A model generated the notes under the pieces. That model had not been told where the DNA came from and ran no database searches. It saw only the letters and a program-made list of their open reading frames with translations. Shown in pieces: positions 5,839 to 15,140 of a stretch of 18,436 bases of DNA (position 1 is the first letter of the stretch; every line of letters begins with the position of its first letter). Made by a program: the position numbers and the translations under genes. Source of the stretch: Prasinococcaceae sp. CCMP 1430 (taxonomy: Eukaryota; Prasinodermophyta; Palmophyllophyceae; Prasinococcales; Prasinococcaceae); assembly GCA_013416795.1 (NCBI GenBank), contig RQSC01000016.1:101610-120045 (forward strand). Direction: 5' to 3'.

Positions 5839-8800
5839 TCACGCACTCGCTGGAGCGCCGGCGCTGCCATCGCCGAACTGCCCCCCACTGGCGTCGACCA
5901 TGGCGCGATATGCGCCGTTCTTCTTCGCGAGGAGCTTGCGCGGCTCGCCGAGCTCGACGCACGTGCCCTCTTGAAGCACCATGACCTTGTCGCAGTCGGC
6001 GATGGTCGCCATGCGGTGTGCGACGGTGAGCACCGTTGAGCGCTCGAAGGCGCGCCTGAAGACGCGCTGGAGCAGAGCATCAGTCTGGGCGTCGCAGCTT
6101 GCGGTTGCTTCATCGAGCACAACTATGCGCGCGCCCCTCAACAACGCGCGGGCGGTACAGAGTAGCTGGCGCTGGCCGTGCGAGAAATTGACGCCGCCTC
6201 CCTCCACCGCAGTATCGAGGATCCCGCCAGCGTCGCAGCGTGTGCCGCTCCCCAACTCGACTCTCAATGCCCCTCCGCCGCCAACGGAGGCCGACAGCAA
6301 ACGAGCGGCGACATCTCGCCGCATACCCACGCGGTCGAGCGCGTCCATGAGAACGTGGTCCTCGTGCTCGCCAAGCGGATCGAGGTTGAAGCGCAGCGTC
6401 CCGCTGTACAGAAGCGGGTCCTGCGGGATGACAGCGCACGCGCGGCCGCGGATACCCAGCAGACCCACGCTGCGGAGGTCGACGCCATCGACCAGGATCC
6501 TCCCCGAGGCAAGCTCGGTCAGTCTGAAGAGCGCGACGGCGAGCGTGGACTTGCCGCTACCCGTTCGCCCGCAGACGCCCACCTTCTCGCCCGCAGCGAT
6601 GCTAACGCTGAGGCCACGCAGCGCGAGCGGCAAGCCTGGGCGGTAGCGAAGCGACACGTCCTCGAAGGTCAGCGCCCCATGGAGCGGCCAGCCGTCCCCC
6701 CGCGACGCCTTCGCGTCCTCACCGCGGCGCGGGGGCTCCTCGTCCAGGCACGTGTACTGTAGGATGCGATGCATCGACACGCCCTTGCTCTCCATCTCGC
6801 TGAAGGACAGAACCAGGAAGTTCAGCGTAATGGAAAAGTTGAACGCCCATGTGATGGCGAGGCCTGCGAAGGACGGGCTCAGAGAGCCCCTGAGGGCCCA
6901 TGACGCGATCCCTACAGCAAACGTGACGCAGGCACCAAGCATCTCCACGCGCACTGCAAGCCACCTCCCGAGGATCATCCAAAGCAGCATCGTGCGGGTG
7001 GAGTAGTCGATGAGCGCGAAGGCCTCGGCATTGAATCGCCCGACGCTGCGTAGAGCGCGCACGTGCGCCGCGCCAACGGCGATTTCGCCGAGGTGCGACT
7101 GCAACGGGCTGCGGCTCGAGGCGAAGAGCTGCTGCGCCTGCACGCCAGCGCGAATGTACGACGAGTGCAGCAAGTAGTACAAGCCCATCACCGGTGCGAG
7201 CGCCAATAAGATCCACGGGATGGTCGCCGCCATGACACCCACGCCGCTTATCCACCAGAAGACCGACGCGACTGCCTGCAACCCCTTCTGGAGAAGCACG
7301 CCGTCCATCACCTCGACATCGAATGTCAGTCGATTAGTCACAGCACCCATCGGCGTTGTCTCAAACAGCGCCATGGGAGCACGGAAGACCTTGTGTAGCA
7401 GCTTGTCGAACAGATTCTTTGCGGCGATCACGCCGCCGCGGATGAACCATGCCGTCCGCGCGTATGCGCCGCCAACGTTGGCCAGGACAATCAGACAATA
7501 CCAGCGCAGGTTGGACTTGGCGTCGGCGCGCCCCGTGGCAGCGTCTTCGGTCCAAACGGCGAGATAGACGTCCCCTCCAATGTATGCCGCGCGCTCCCAC
7601 AGGAAGAACACAAACAGCAGCAAGCAGAACGAGGGCCCGCCCGCAGCGCGCAGCCACGCGAGCGCGGTACCGAGGCCGAGGGTTTCGTCATCGTCCGAGA
7701 CGCGCGAGCCTGCGTCCCCTTTGGCGTCGCTGGCGTTTGCTGCTGCCATGAATAGATCGCGGCCGAATGCCTCCTTGGCCCTCTGCGCCATGGATCGCTG
7801 ACGCGCGTCCGCGTAGCGGTCCTCGTCCAGCCGCAGGTCATCGTCGGCAGGGGGCATCCATTTGTTTAGCGACCGTCCGAGCGCGACCCCGTCGGACGTA
7901 GTGAAGATGGCCTCACTGTCGCTGCTCAGAGTGGCCAAGAGGTCCGCCAGCGGCGCGGTCACGCTCGGCACTCGAGCGAGGTCTTGTCCGCCGTGTACCT
8001 CCAACAACTCGCGCGGAGCTCCACACGCCGCCACGCGCCCTTGGTCGAGCAGCAGCACGCGATCCGCGAAACGGAGCAGCGAGGTGGCGTGAGTGGAGAG
8101 GATGGTCGCCGCGTTGCCGCACATGCCCTCGGGACCGATGAGCCTCTCGAACACCTGACGCTGCGTCTGCGCATCGAGCGCCGAAAGTGGGTCGTCTAGT
8201 AGCAGGACATCCGGCCGGGCATAGGCAGCCCGGGCGAGCGCCACTCGCTGTTTCTGGCCGCCACTGAGGGTGACGCCCCGCTCGCCGATGACGGTATTAT
8301 CCGCATCGGGAAGTGCGGCAATGTCAGGCCAGAGGCATGCCGCGCTCAGCGCTGCGCGGTACACACCCGAACGCATCGGACGGCCGAACAACACGTTCTC
8401 TCGCAGCGAGCCGTTTTGAATCCACGGCGTCTGTGCCGCAAGGGCGACCGAGCCGCTCACGGTCACGATCGACGGCCCGCTGGAGCCATCACTCGCACCG
8501 CGCTCGCTCTCACCGAGGAGGCCGTTGATGAAAGTGCTCTTGCCACTGCCCACAGGGCCAATCACCATCAGCAGCTCACCGGCGGCCACCTTCAGGTCGA
8601 CGCCAGTGACGCGAAACCCATCTTTTTGCTGCCACCAGAAGTCAGTTCCACGACACACGACACGGGGCACCGGCACTGGCACCGGATCCGACGCGGCTGC
8701 GACGAGCGCATCGGCCGCGCCGCCGCCGGTATTTGCCGCGCTCTCATCCATGCCCCTTGCACTACCATCAGCGTCATGTCCCTCGCCCGTGCAGCTGTCG

Positions 8801-10116
8801 CCGCCGCTCGCACCCTTACCGTGTGCGCCGCCATTGCCCTCGCCCGCGCCACCGTCAGCTACGCCAATCCCGCTGCCTCCACCACCCCCGCCACCATCTT
8901 CCATGAGGAGGAGTGGGCTGGAAACCGAGTCTGGTGTCGACAAAAACGCTTCGAGCCTGCCAGACGACACCCACGTCTGCGTGGCCTGGCCCAGCACGTC
9001 GCTGAGATACATGATGGGGAAGCGCACGACTGAGAAGACGCTGAGCACCGGCCAGGCCGTGTCGGCCAGCAGCTGGCGCTCCGAGTCCGCTAACAGGTAC
9101 GCGGCGAAAGCAACGAGCGTGGCCACTGGCGGTAGGACGATTGTGGCTGTGATTTGCTGCGCGAAAACGGCGGCTTCGGTGTTGACGAAGGGCATCTCTC
9201 TCGCGCGTGCCGCGCGCACCTTGTTCTCGAAGGCCTCATCGAGGCCATTTAGCTTGAGCACGCGCATACCGTGAACAGACTCTGTCGTCAGGCGCACGCG
9301 CGCGTCGGTGGCCGGTAGGTGCGCCCGCCTGGCGCTGATGAGCCGACGGGTGAGGATTGCGTTGAGCGGCACGGCGACCAGCAGCACGCCCACGCCCGCC
9401 AACGCCTCCCAGCCCATGAGGTGCACGAGCATCCCCGCGCCGGCGATGATCTGCGCGGGCGCCGCCCAGAGGAGGTGCACGAGGGGCATGAGGTCGAGCC
9501 ACTTCTGCGCGTCGCTCGACATGAGGTTGCTCACATCGTGCGGGACGCGAGCGGCGTCGACCTGTGAGAGCCTCAGCCACTTGCGAAACACGAGCGCGGT
9601 GGAGACGGCGCGCAGCCTGCCGCCCACAGCATGGTTCGCGGCGAGGGCATTCTCCTTGGCGACGCTGCCGGTGACGGCGGCGAGCGCAACGGCTGCAGCG
9701 TAGGCGGCGCCCGCATCGGTGCGGTCACGCACCGACTCGACCAGCCCTCGGATCAGCAGCGGCTGCGCGAGCTGTGAGGCCGCATAGTATGCGAATAGCA
9801 CGCCTGACCCGAGCAGGCGGCCTGCGGCGAGCTGCCACATGCGCCGCCGGTAGCCCTCCTCGCGAGGGGCAGTGGAGGGGGGCGGAGCGGAGGGTGCTGA
9901 CGCGGCGCCATTTGGAACATCGCGCCCTCCGCGGGCGCCACTGCCGCGGCTTAGCGCGTCGTAGCGACGCAGGAGCTCCTCGACGCCCTCGCCCTCGGCA
10001 AGGGCGTGGCAATCATCGCCGCGCAGCGGCCGCCGCCAGCCGTCAGCGACGACCGGCGCCGCGCTCGCGAACGCCCACTCGAGCGCGGCGGCCGCGCAGC
10101 CCGCCGGACGCTTCAT
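5839..10116 (-). CDS. ABC transporter, subfamily C (MRP-type) full transporter
   Basis: This encodes a membrane ATPase of the ABCC/MRP type, which exports conjugated or organic anions in plasma or vacuolar membranes; its substrate cannot be told. I use the first ATG (10116), giving 1425 residues in one exon; the frame is open further upstream but only from a GTG through an arginine-rich stretch. Order: a short L0-like N-terminus (LEWAFASAAPVVADGWRRPL), TMD1, NBD1, TMD2, NBD2, with no TMD0. NBD1 has GPVGSGKST (about 520), LSGGQ (617) and VLLLDD (637), with Asp in place of the catalytic Glu as is usual in ABCC. NBD2 has GRTGSGKST (1183), an altered signature FSHGQ (1311) and IVVLDE (1331). H-loop histidines are at about 676 and 1367. 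A glycine-rich insert of about 70 residues precedes NBD1. Confidence 0.93.
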   Translation of the reverse strand: MKRPAGCAAAALEWAFASAAPVVADGWRRPLRGDDCHALAEGEGVEELLRRYDALSRGSGARGGRDVPNGAASAPSAPPPSTAPREEGYRRRMWQLAAGRLLGSGVLFAYYAASQLAQPLLIRGLVESVRDRTDAGAAYAAAVALAAVTGSVAKENALAANHAVGGRLRAVSTALVFRKWLRLSQVDAARVPHDVSNLMSSDAQKWLDLMPLVHLLWAAPAQIIAGAGMLVHLMGWEALAGVGVLLVAVPLNAILTRRLISARRAHLPATDARVRLTTESVHGMRVLKLNGLDEAFENKVRAARAREMPFVNTEAAVFAQQITATIVLPPVATLVAFAAYLLADSERQLLADTAWPVLSVFSVVRFPIMYLSDVLGQATQTWVSSGRLEAFLSTPDSVSSPLLLMEDGGGGGGGSGIGVADGGAGEGNGGAHGKGASGGDSCTGEGHDADGSARGMDESAANTGGGAADALVAAASDPVPVPVPRVVCRGTDFWWQQKDGFRVTGVDLKVAAGELLMVIGPVGSGKSTFINGLLGESERGASDGSSGPSIVTVSGSVALAAQTPWIQNGSLRENVLFGRPMRSGVYRAALSAACLWPDIAALPDADNTVIGERGVTLSGGQKQRVALARAAYARPDVLLLDDPLSALDAQTQRQVFERLIGPEGMCGNAATILSTHATSLLRFADRVLLLDQGRVAACGAPRELLEVHGGQDLARVPSVTAPLADLLATLSSDSEAIFTTSDGVALGRSLNKWMPPADDDLRLDEDRYADARQRSMAQRAKEAFGRDLFMAAANASDAKGDAGSRVSDDDETLGLGTALAWLRAAGGPSFCLLLFVFFLWERAAYIGGDVYLAVWTEDAATGRADAKSNLRWYCLIVLANVGGAYARTAWFIRGGVIAAKNLFDKLLHKVFRAPMALFETTPMGAVTNRLTFDVEVMDGVLLQKGLQAVASVFWWISGVGVMAATIPWILLALAPVMGLYYLLHSSYIRAGVQAQQLFASSRSPLQSHLGEIAVGAAHVRALRSVGRFNAEAFALIDYSTRTMLLWMILGRWLAVRVEMLGACVTFAVGIASWALRGSLSPSFAGLAITWAFNFSITLNFLVLSFSEMESKGVSMHRILQYTCLDEEPPRRGEDAKASRGDGWPLHGALTFEDVSLRYRPGLPLALRGLSVSIAAGEKVGVCGRTGSGKSTLAVALFRLTELASGRILVDGVDLRSVGLLGIRGRACAVIPQDPLLYSGTLRFNLDPLGEHEDHVLMDALDRVGMRRDVAARLLSASVGGGGALRVELGSGTRCDAGGILDTAVEGGGVNFSHGQRQLLCTARALLRGARIVVLDEATASCDAQTDALLQRVFRRAFERSTVLTVAHRMATIADCDKVMVLQEGTCVELGEPRKLLAKKNGAYRAMVDASGGQFGDGSAGAPASA

Positions 10117-10528
10117 TACTCGCCTCCCCGCGCGCGCGCTTGTCCACACTCGCCGCCGCCGCGACGGTGTGGCGCGCTCCCTCGCGACCACACACTTCCC
10201 CCCCGAATACCCGCCCGCCCGCCCGCCATCCACACGGGCGTGCACACTCGCACTCGTAGCGCGCTCGCACGCGTGGCGCCGCGCACTCGCCCGAGAGGTC
10301 CTCGGGGAACGACGCCAGAAGGAGGGAATTCGGGTTGAGATTAAGGTTTGAGTGTAGGGTTGCTCTCGGCGCTTTCACCGGCGGCCGACTGGGCGGCGCC
10401 TATGCATGGCGCGTGCACGTGCGGGCAGGGCGCAGGCAGCGCGCAGGCGGGCGATTAATGCAGCGTCGCTCTGTTGGCGCGGGTGAGCGCGAGTTACATC
10501 GTGCGTGCGCGCTCGTGCCCTCTCTGTC
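10117..10528. other. Spacer: ABC transporter 5' flank and PrsW-like gene 3' flank
   Basis: No supported gene lies here. The stretch next to the transporter start is very GC-rich and includes a short (cccg)n run around 10210-10222. The least GC-rich part is about 10325-10360. A TGTAA in minus-strand sense (10494-10498) lies 31-35 nt downstream of the PrsW-like stop codon and could be its poly(A) signal if this lineage uses the chlorophyte signal. Confidence 0.4.
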
Positions 10529-12118
10529 TCACGCGCGCTGCTGTCCCTGCTGGAAGTCCACGCCGTCGCTGGGAGTGTACATGTCGCCACGCAACACCAT
10601 GCTGTCACTGCTGCCGACGACGCCACCGGTGGCACCCCCCTGCTCCATGTCCCCGCCGGCGACCGCGTCGGGATCCGTGGTGTCATTATCGTCTAGGACC
10701 GCATAGCCAAGATGCGAGTAGAGATCGCCCACCCTCCTGAGATAGTCACTGGGCAGACCCTCCTCCGCCCTTCGCGCGAGCATGAACATGATGGCGCAGC
10801 ACACCACACCTGTGGCTAGAAACGTGCCCACAGCGGCACCGCCGCCAAGCAGGCCAAACCAGAGAGGGTATCCGTACAAGAATGCGCCTCGCACGATCAC
10901 AGGTGCTCTCATCGCCTCCCATGGGCGGCACGCCTCCGACCGCGACGCCTTCGCGGCGACAACAACGCCCTGGTAATACGACGTCAGCATATGGAGCGGG
11001 ATGCCTGCTGCGAACACGATGGCCGCAACCGTGAGGATCTCGGCGTAATCAACGCGCATTTCTTCCTCCTCCTGCACGCGCTCGCCTGACATGAACGACG
11101 TGAGCAGGACACCCTGGTTCGTGGCAAAGCCCAGGGCGAGCGCCATGCTACCCATGACGTGCGTTGATGTGTCCGACGCCAAGTCCGGGCGCGCGCGCCG
11201 CGCCACGCGCTGCATGTGGAACTTCAAGCCTTCCTCGAATCCTGCCAGCACAACGAACTGGCAGATGGCCATGGCGAGCAACCACGGCACCGGCTGCAGC
11301 CGGCGCACCTCCACGAACCCGCTGTCGTCGTAGTCGCCGTGCTCGTAGGCATCGCCCCCATGGCTGTCCCCGCCGCTGCCACTGCCCCTGCCCGGCGCAG
11401 GGGGTGGCGAGGGAGGCGCGGGGGGGAGGGCCCAGCCGGCCCCAGGTGGCGGCATGGTCTTCACACATTGTCCTTCCTCGTTGCACCATTCCGGTACGCC
11501 GAGCAGGCTCGCCAGCAGCACCACCACTAGCGCGCACACGACGAGCTCAGTGAAGACGATGCCGCACGCCCAACAAAAGCCAGCGCCCCACTGCGCTGCG
11601 ACCGACGAGGTGTCCAGCTTGTACTTCCGCCTCCAAATGATGAGCGCGAAGAGCGCTGTGGGGATGAAGAAGAGCGGGTAGCACAGCGCAAGCTCGCCCG
11701 AGTGCAGAAAGTACACAACCACCCACAAGACGAGGGCAAGCATGACGTTGATGAAGGTGACACGCGACATCTTGATCGCGCAGCGACCGCAGCCAATTTG
11801 CACATGCGACGTTGGGGGCCGCCGCATTTGCGGCGGCGGCGGCGCGGTGGGCATCGCCATCGTCGCGTTGGCGCCGAGGTACGGCGCGGGTGCGGCCATC
11901 TGCGCGGCCATCTGCGCCGCGGCCTCGGGTGCCACGGGAGGCAGGCCGACGGGGCGCGGCGGGGCCCCGCCCTCGTCCTCTTGCTGCGCGTCGTCATATG
12001 TCCCGTCCTCGTACGCCTCTTCGAAGCCCACGGGCACGGCGTACGGCTCGCCCCTCCCCTCTGCTTCGTGTGGTGAGGCGTCCGCCGCGGCGAGCGAGGA
12101 TTGTCCCGCTGGGAGCAT
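10529..12118 (-). CDS. PrsW/CAAX-protease-like multi-pass membrane protein
   Basis: This 529-residue protein is a putative intramembrane metalloprotease-superfamily member. It has a disordered acidic and proline-rich N-terminus (1-105) and about eight hydrophobic segments (near 121-138, 143-162, 174-206, 279-293, 320-341, 360-378, 407-425, 427-447), with a Gly/Pro/Asp-rich loop at 222-270. Bacterial PrsW proteins carry EExxK, then GFAxxEN, then one or two membrane histidines. Here FEEGLK (294-299), ALGFATNQG (328-336) and IPLHMLTSYYQGVVVAAK (373-390) align in that order. The glutamate of the second motif is replaced by Gln335, and I see no clear final histidine in the 407-425 segment, so proteolytic activity is uncertain. 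Family assignment is from motif order only. The start is the first ATG, inside a palindrome. Confidence 0.6.
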   Translation of the reverse strand: MLPAGQSSLAAADASPHEAEGRGEPYAVPVGFEEAYEDGTYDDAQQEDEGGAPPRPVGLPPVAPEAAAQMAAQMAAPAPYLGANATMAMPTAPPPPQMRRPPTSHVQIGCGRCAIKMSRVTFINVMLALVLWVVVYFLHSGELALCYPLFFIPTALFALIIWRRKYKLDTSSVAAQWGAGFCWACGIVFTELVVCALVVVLLASLLGVPEWCNEEGQCVKTMPPPGAGWALPPAPPSPPPAPGRGSGSGGDSHGGDAYEHGDYDDSGFVEVRRLQPVPWLLAMAICQFVVLAGFEEGLKFHMQRVARRARPDLASDTSTHVMGSMALALGFATNQGVLLTSFMSGERVQEEEEMRVDYAEILTVAAIVFAAGIPLHMLTSYYQGVVVAAKASRSEACRPWEAMRAPVIVRGAFLYGYPLWFGLLGGGAAVGTFLATGVVCCAIMFMLARRAEEGLPSDYLRRVGDLYSHLGYAVLDDNDTTDPDAVAGGDMEQGGATGGVVGSSDSMVLRGDMYTPSDGVDFQQGQQRA

Positions 12119-12140
12119 GCTCCCTCACCCGTGAGGGAGC
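12111..12140 (-). promoter_or_regulatory. Overlapping alternative hairpins at the PrsW-like start codon
   Basis: On the minus strand, gctccctcac and gtgagggagc form a perfect 10-bp stem with a 2-nt loop (12119-12140) ending at the base before the ATG. The last part of that stem, with the ATG, also belongs to a perfect 14-bp palindrome, gggagcatgctccc (12111-12124). The gggagc next to the start codon can thus pair either upstream or downstream, placing the ATG just outside or at the centre of a hairpin. Any role in translation is inference. Confidence 0.5.
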
Positions 12141-12480
12141 GGCGCGCTGCGCGCGCGCTGTGGAGCGCGCGGATGCTATGCTGCGCCCGCAAGACGCGCA
12201 CACTGCATCGATTTTTTCGAACGCGTTTTTCTTCGCTCCTTTTCTGTCAATAAATGGGCCTTCTTTTCATTTAGATTGATATACCAATTACAAAAATAAA
12301 AATCGGGCGTTCCCCGCAAGCTCGCTCCCGCGCAGACTCGAGCGCACAGACGGCGGCGCGAGCGAGCGAGCGAGCGAGCGAGCACGTGCACTCACTTGAG
12401 CATGCAAGCTTGATTATGTGATGATGATCGAATGTGTGACTGTAGTAGAGCGACGGGCGCCCGCGGTAGTCGCGCGCGCT
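12119..12480. other. Intergenic region with AT-rich island, PrsW-like promoter and phosphatase 3' flank
   Basis: No gene is supported. A roughly 100-bp island (about 12207-12305) is strikingly AT-rich against the surrounding GC-rich sequence, with T and A runs and a TTCGAA. It lies 90-190 bp upstream of the PrsW-like ATG and probably contains its core promoter. In the same island, TGTAA on the minus strand (12288-12292) lies about 190 nt after the phosphatase stop and could serve as its poly(A) signal. A tetranucleotide microsatellite follows at 12361-12383. Confidence 0.5.
12361..12383 (+). repeat. (AGCG)n microsatellite
   Basis: Five full agcg units plus agc form a simple tetranucleotide repeat in the spacer downstream of the phosphatase gene. 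It has no coding context. Confidence 0.9.
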
Positions 12481-14395
12481 TCAGTGTTCCGTATGCAAGA
12501 CGGTCCCGAACATGAGCTGGCAGCTCGTGAGACGCGGCTCTTCGGTCGAGCGCACGTCGGAGTAGTCGAGCTCGAGGCGCACTACTCCACAGTTGTCCAC
12601 CTTTCCTTTGGTGAGCTTCTCGGCCGTGGCGTCGTCCCCCGGCCCGCGCTCGCGCACGAGCCGCCGCAGAAGTTGCCGAATGAAGAGCGAGTGACCCACG
12701 CTGATGACCACCTCCGATCCGCAGTGCCTCACGCTCTGCATAAAGTCCTGGTCGGGCACGCGCCGTCACATCGGTCAGAAATTGCAGGTGGCGCAGACAG
12801 AGGCTGTCAGCGCGCCTTACAAGTGTGTACAGCGGCGATGCGAGGCATCAGTCGCGCTGGCGTCTTTCAGCCGCCAGCATCTATTCGCGCACCTCGAGAC
12901 GCTCTTCCATCTCTTTGGAGGAGTCTCTGTCGTCGGTAGTAGTCCACCACTCCGACGAGGCGTCGTTCGGATCAATGATAGTGCCTGGACCGAATGCTGC
13001 CGCCGCCGTTTGTGCACCAGCCACTGCTGCCAGCTTTTTGGCGGCGCGACGCGCGATGTCACTGCCCTTGGCGACGCCGACGGTATCGAGGCCGCCGATG
13101 CCCTTGACCTCCCGCGCGGACGACAACAGAGTGATGCGTCCCTTGAGCGGGTCGACGTTGGGTGCATTGCTTGATTCGTTGGCCCCGGTCGCTACCGCCG
13201 CGTGCGCTGCCGCGTTCCCGCTTCCTTCTTCGGCGTCCTGGATATCCGCCGCAGCCCTTTCACCCCCGGCACAAGCTGCCCCCTCCGCCACCGAGGCCGC
13301 GCGCAGCGCTGCCAGCGTGCTCTCAACCCCCGCATTGGCGCCGAGCAGCTCAGCTGGGGCGCCGCCGCCGTCGCCCTCGCCGATGCCCGGTGGTACCGAC
13401 TGCAGCGCCTCTGTACTCCCCTCGACAGATGTGCGAACCGTCGGCGCCTCGAGGCCGCCCGGCGTCGCGCTGACGCTATGCACGGAGAGCGCCGGGTGAC
13501 CCGCAAGGGCCACGGCAGCTGTCTGCAGCGCGCGTGTGAGCGGCGAGCTAAAAATGGCTCCCGCCTCGACGAACTCGCGCACCTCCGACAGGCTCTTTCG
13601 CTCGGCATCCGTCGCTTCACTCAGCCAGCGATCACGCAGCGCCTCGGCCTGCTGCGTGCCGCGCATTGTGAGGGGATGGTCGTAGCTCATCATGGCGAGC
13701 ACGTTTTTCTCGCGCTTCGCCTCGTTCCACGCCGACTCGCCGTGACGCACAAGGTAGAGCACCGTGCGCAGCGGGCTGGGCGGTGGCGGCACGCGCTCTA
13801 CTAGCAGTGAGCACCCGGGCAGCAGCAGCACGCCTCGCCGCAGCTCGAGCACAGCGCGGCTGCCCACCGACGGCAGCTGCGAGCCACTCACCGACGCCTG
13901 CGCGAGCGCTCGCCCACCGTACCCATTGCGGCCACCCGAGCCGCGCACCACCACGAGCAGCACATCCTCAGATTGGATGTTCACGCCGAGGTCGCGCGTC
14001 GAGTTCCAAACCAGCGTCTCCGAGGCGGCCCTCTTTTTGGAGGATCCTGACGCAGAGAGCGGCCCGCACCGCCTCTCCGGCAGCAGCAGCGGTCGCGACT
14101 TGGGCTTCCCGCAAGCGTCCAGGAGGCGCATCTCTATGCACAACGCGCCGCCTGTGGCGCGGCTGCCTCCACCAGAGACGCCGTCGAGCAGGGGCGCGGC
14201 GACGACCAGCGCGGCGACGCGTACGAGCGCCAGGTTGGGCTTAGCGGAGGGGCTGAGCTCTGCCTCGCGGTCGAAGTGCAGCCCCTCACACGCCACCTCG
14301 CCGCCTTCATAACCCAGGTCATCGGCGGCGGCGGGGCTGCCCTTGTCGGCGAAGGCGTCCTTCACACCGCGCAGCCCACGCTTGAGCGCGTTCAT
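12481..14395 (-). CDS. C2-like domain fused to histidine phosphatase (phosphoglycerate mutase-like), two exons
   Basis: CDS is complement(12481-12747, 12893-14395), 589 residues. Residues about 53-200 look like a C2 domain, a membrane/Ca2+-binding beta-sandwich (TLVWNSTRDLGV, then EDVLLVVV). LVRHGESAWNE (215-225) is the RHG motif with nucleophile His218, followed by HPLTMRGTQQAEALR and IFSSPLTRALQTA, all typical of the histidine phosphatase superfamily. A low-complexity insert occupies about 303-418. Exon 1 alone would stop at 12881 without the second catalytic histidine. Exon 2 supplies VGHSLFIRQLL (His520), and the splice restores a normal RLEDFMQSV junction. The start is the ATG in a ggccATG context; the open frame extends upstream only through arginine-rich sequence. 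Substrate unknown; the C2 part suggests membrane association. Confidence 0.8.
12748..12892 (-). other. Intron of the histidine phosphatase gene (145 nt)
   Basis: On the minus strand the intron begins gtgcgc after ...CTCGAG (12892) and ends ...gaccag (12748), both in phase 0. It contains in-frame stops in exon 1's frame (12881-12883) and exon 2's frame (TGA just upstream of 12759). Removing it joins two parts of one histidine phosphatase fold. A second AG three codons downstream (end of atgcag) is an alternative acceptor, but it would delete the DFMQ residues expected in the family. Confidence 0.75.
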
Positions 14396-15140
14396 GGCCG
14401 CGCCGCCGCGCCCTTCCCCGACCCGCCCGCGCCCGCGCTCGCGCCCGAGCCCGGGCGCTCGGGCCCGGGCGCCTGCCGGCGGTGTGGCGGCAGTTCCCCC
14501 GCGGCGACGCTGCCGCCACGCGCACACGCCGAGGCAAAAAAAAAAATGCGTGGACCCTTTTTCGTTTCCGCGGGGCGATTCGCCCTCAATGGGAATCCGC
14601 GCGCGATGCAATGGGTTGCAAAATATATCATTCGCGGGCGACGGGGTTTGGGTTTGGGCCTGCGAGTTTTGGCCCCCCGCAGCAGCGGCCGCTGCCCTAG
14701 ACGGTCAAACCGCGCGCGTTTTTTTTTTTCGTTTGATGGCAATTCGAATATATTTGAGTTTTTTTTTTTCAAAAAATGGGAACCCACTGCAGGTGTCTGG
14801 TACGCATACCCCCAAACCGTCCTTTGCGGCGCCGGCTGGGGCAGCGGAGGGAGGTGGGGAGGGGGGAGGCGACCAAGGTATGGCGGAGGTGTGTGTGTGT
14901 GTGTGTTGCGACGTGTGTGTGAGGTGGGGGGAGATGGGATGCCGAGAAGCATACATTCGCGCGCCGGGCGGGGTGGCAGAGGCCTCGCGCTCCGTGCCCT
15001 GCGCCCCGCGCCTGACGCACTGGGCGCCTCTCGCGAGCGCTCTCGAGCACCGCGCAGGGCCCCGCCTGCAGCGCGGCAGCGCGGGGCGCCTGCGCGCCCG
15101 CGCACCTGCACAGCTGCTCTACCTGTCGCGCCGTTGGGCC
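14396..15140. promoter_or_regulatory. Divergent intergenic/promoter region with poly(dA:dT) tracts
   Basis: This region separates two divergently oriented genes (phosphatase on minus, large acidic protein on plus) and probably holds both promoters. It contains three 11-nt homopolymer tracts, A at 14536-14546 and T at 14719-14729 and 14759-14769, within locally AT-rich sequence (ATATAT, TTCGAA). A GT microsatellite lies near 14888-14906. The plus frame of the downstream gene is open back through part of this region, with ATGs at 14880 and 14934, but those would add a GT-repeat-encoded and arginine-rich stretch. Confidence 0.5.

Noticed and set aside
5451-6122. Minus-strand 223-codon frame at the ABC transporter 3' end
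   Set aside because: It overlaps NBD2 in another frame and is low-complexity; the transporter frame has clear conserved motifs to its stop.
10043-10378. Short frames upstream of the ABC transporter, including an N-terminal extension of the transporter to 10245
   Set aside because: The extension begins at a GTG, contains no ATG and is arginine-rich; the first ATG at 10116 precedes the ABCC-like N-terminus.
14642-14660. Telomere-like gggtttgggtttggg
   Set aside because: Only two imperfect units in a spacer; too short to call an interstitial telomere.
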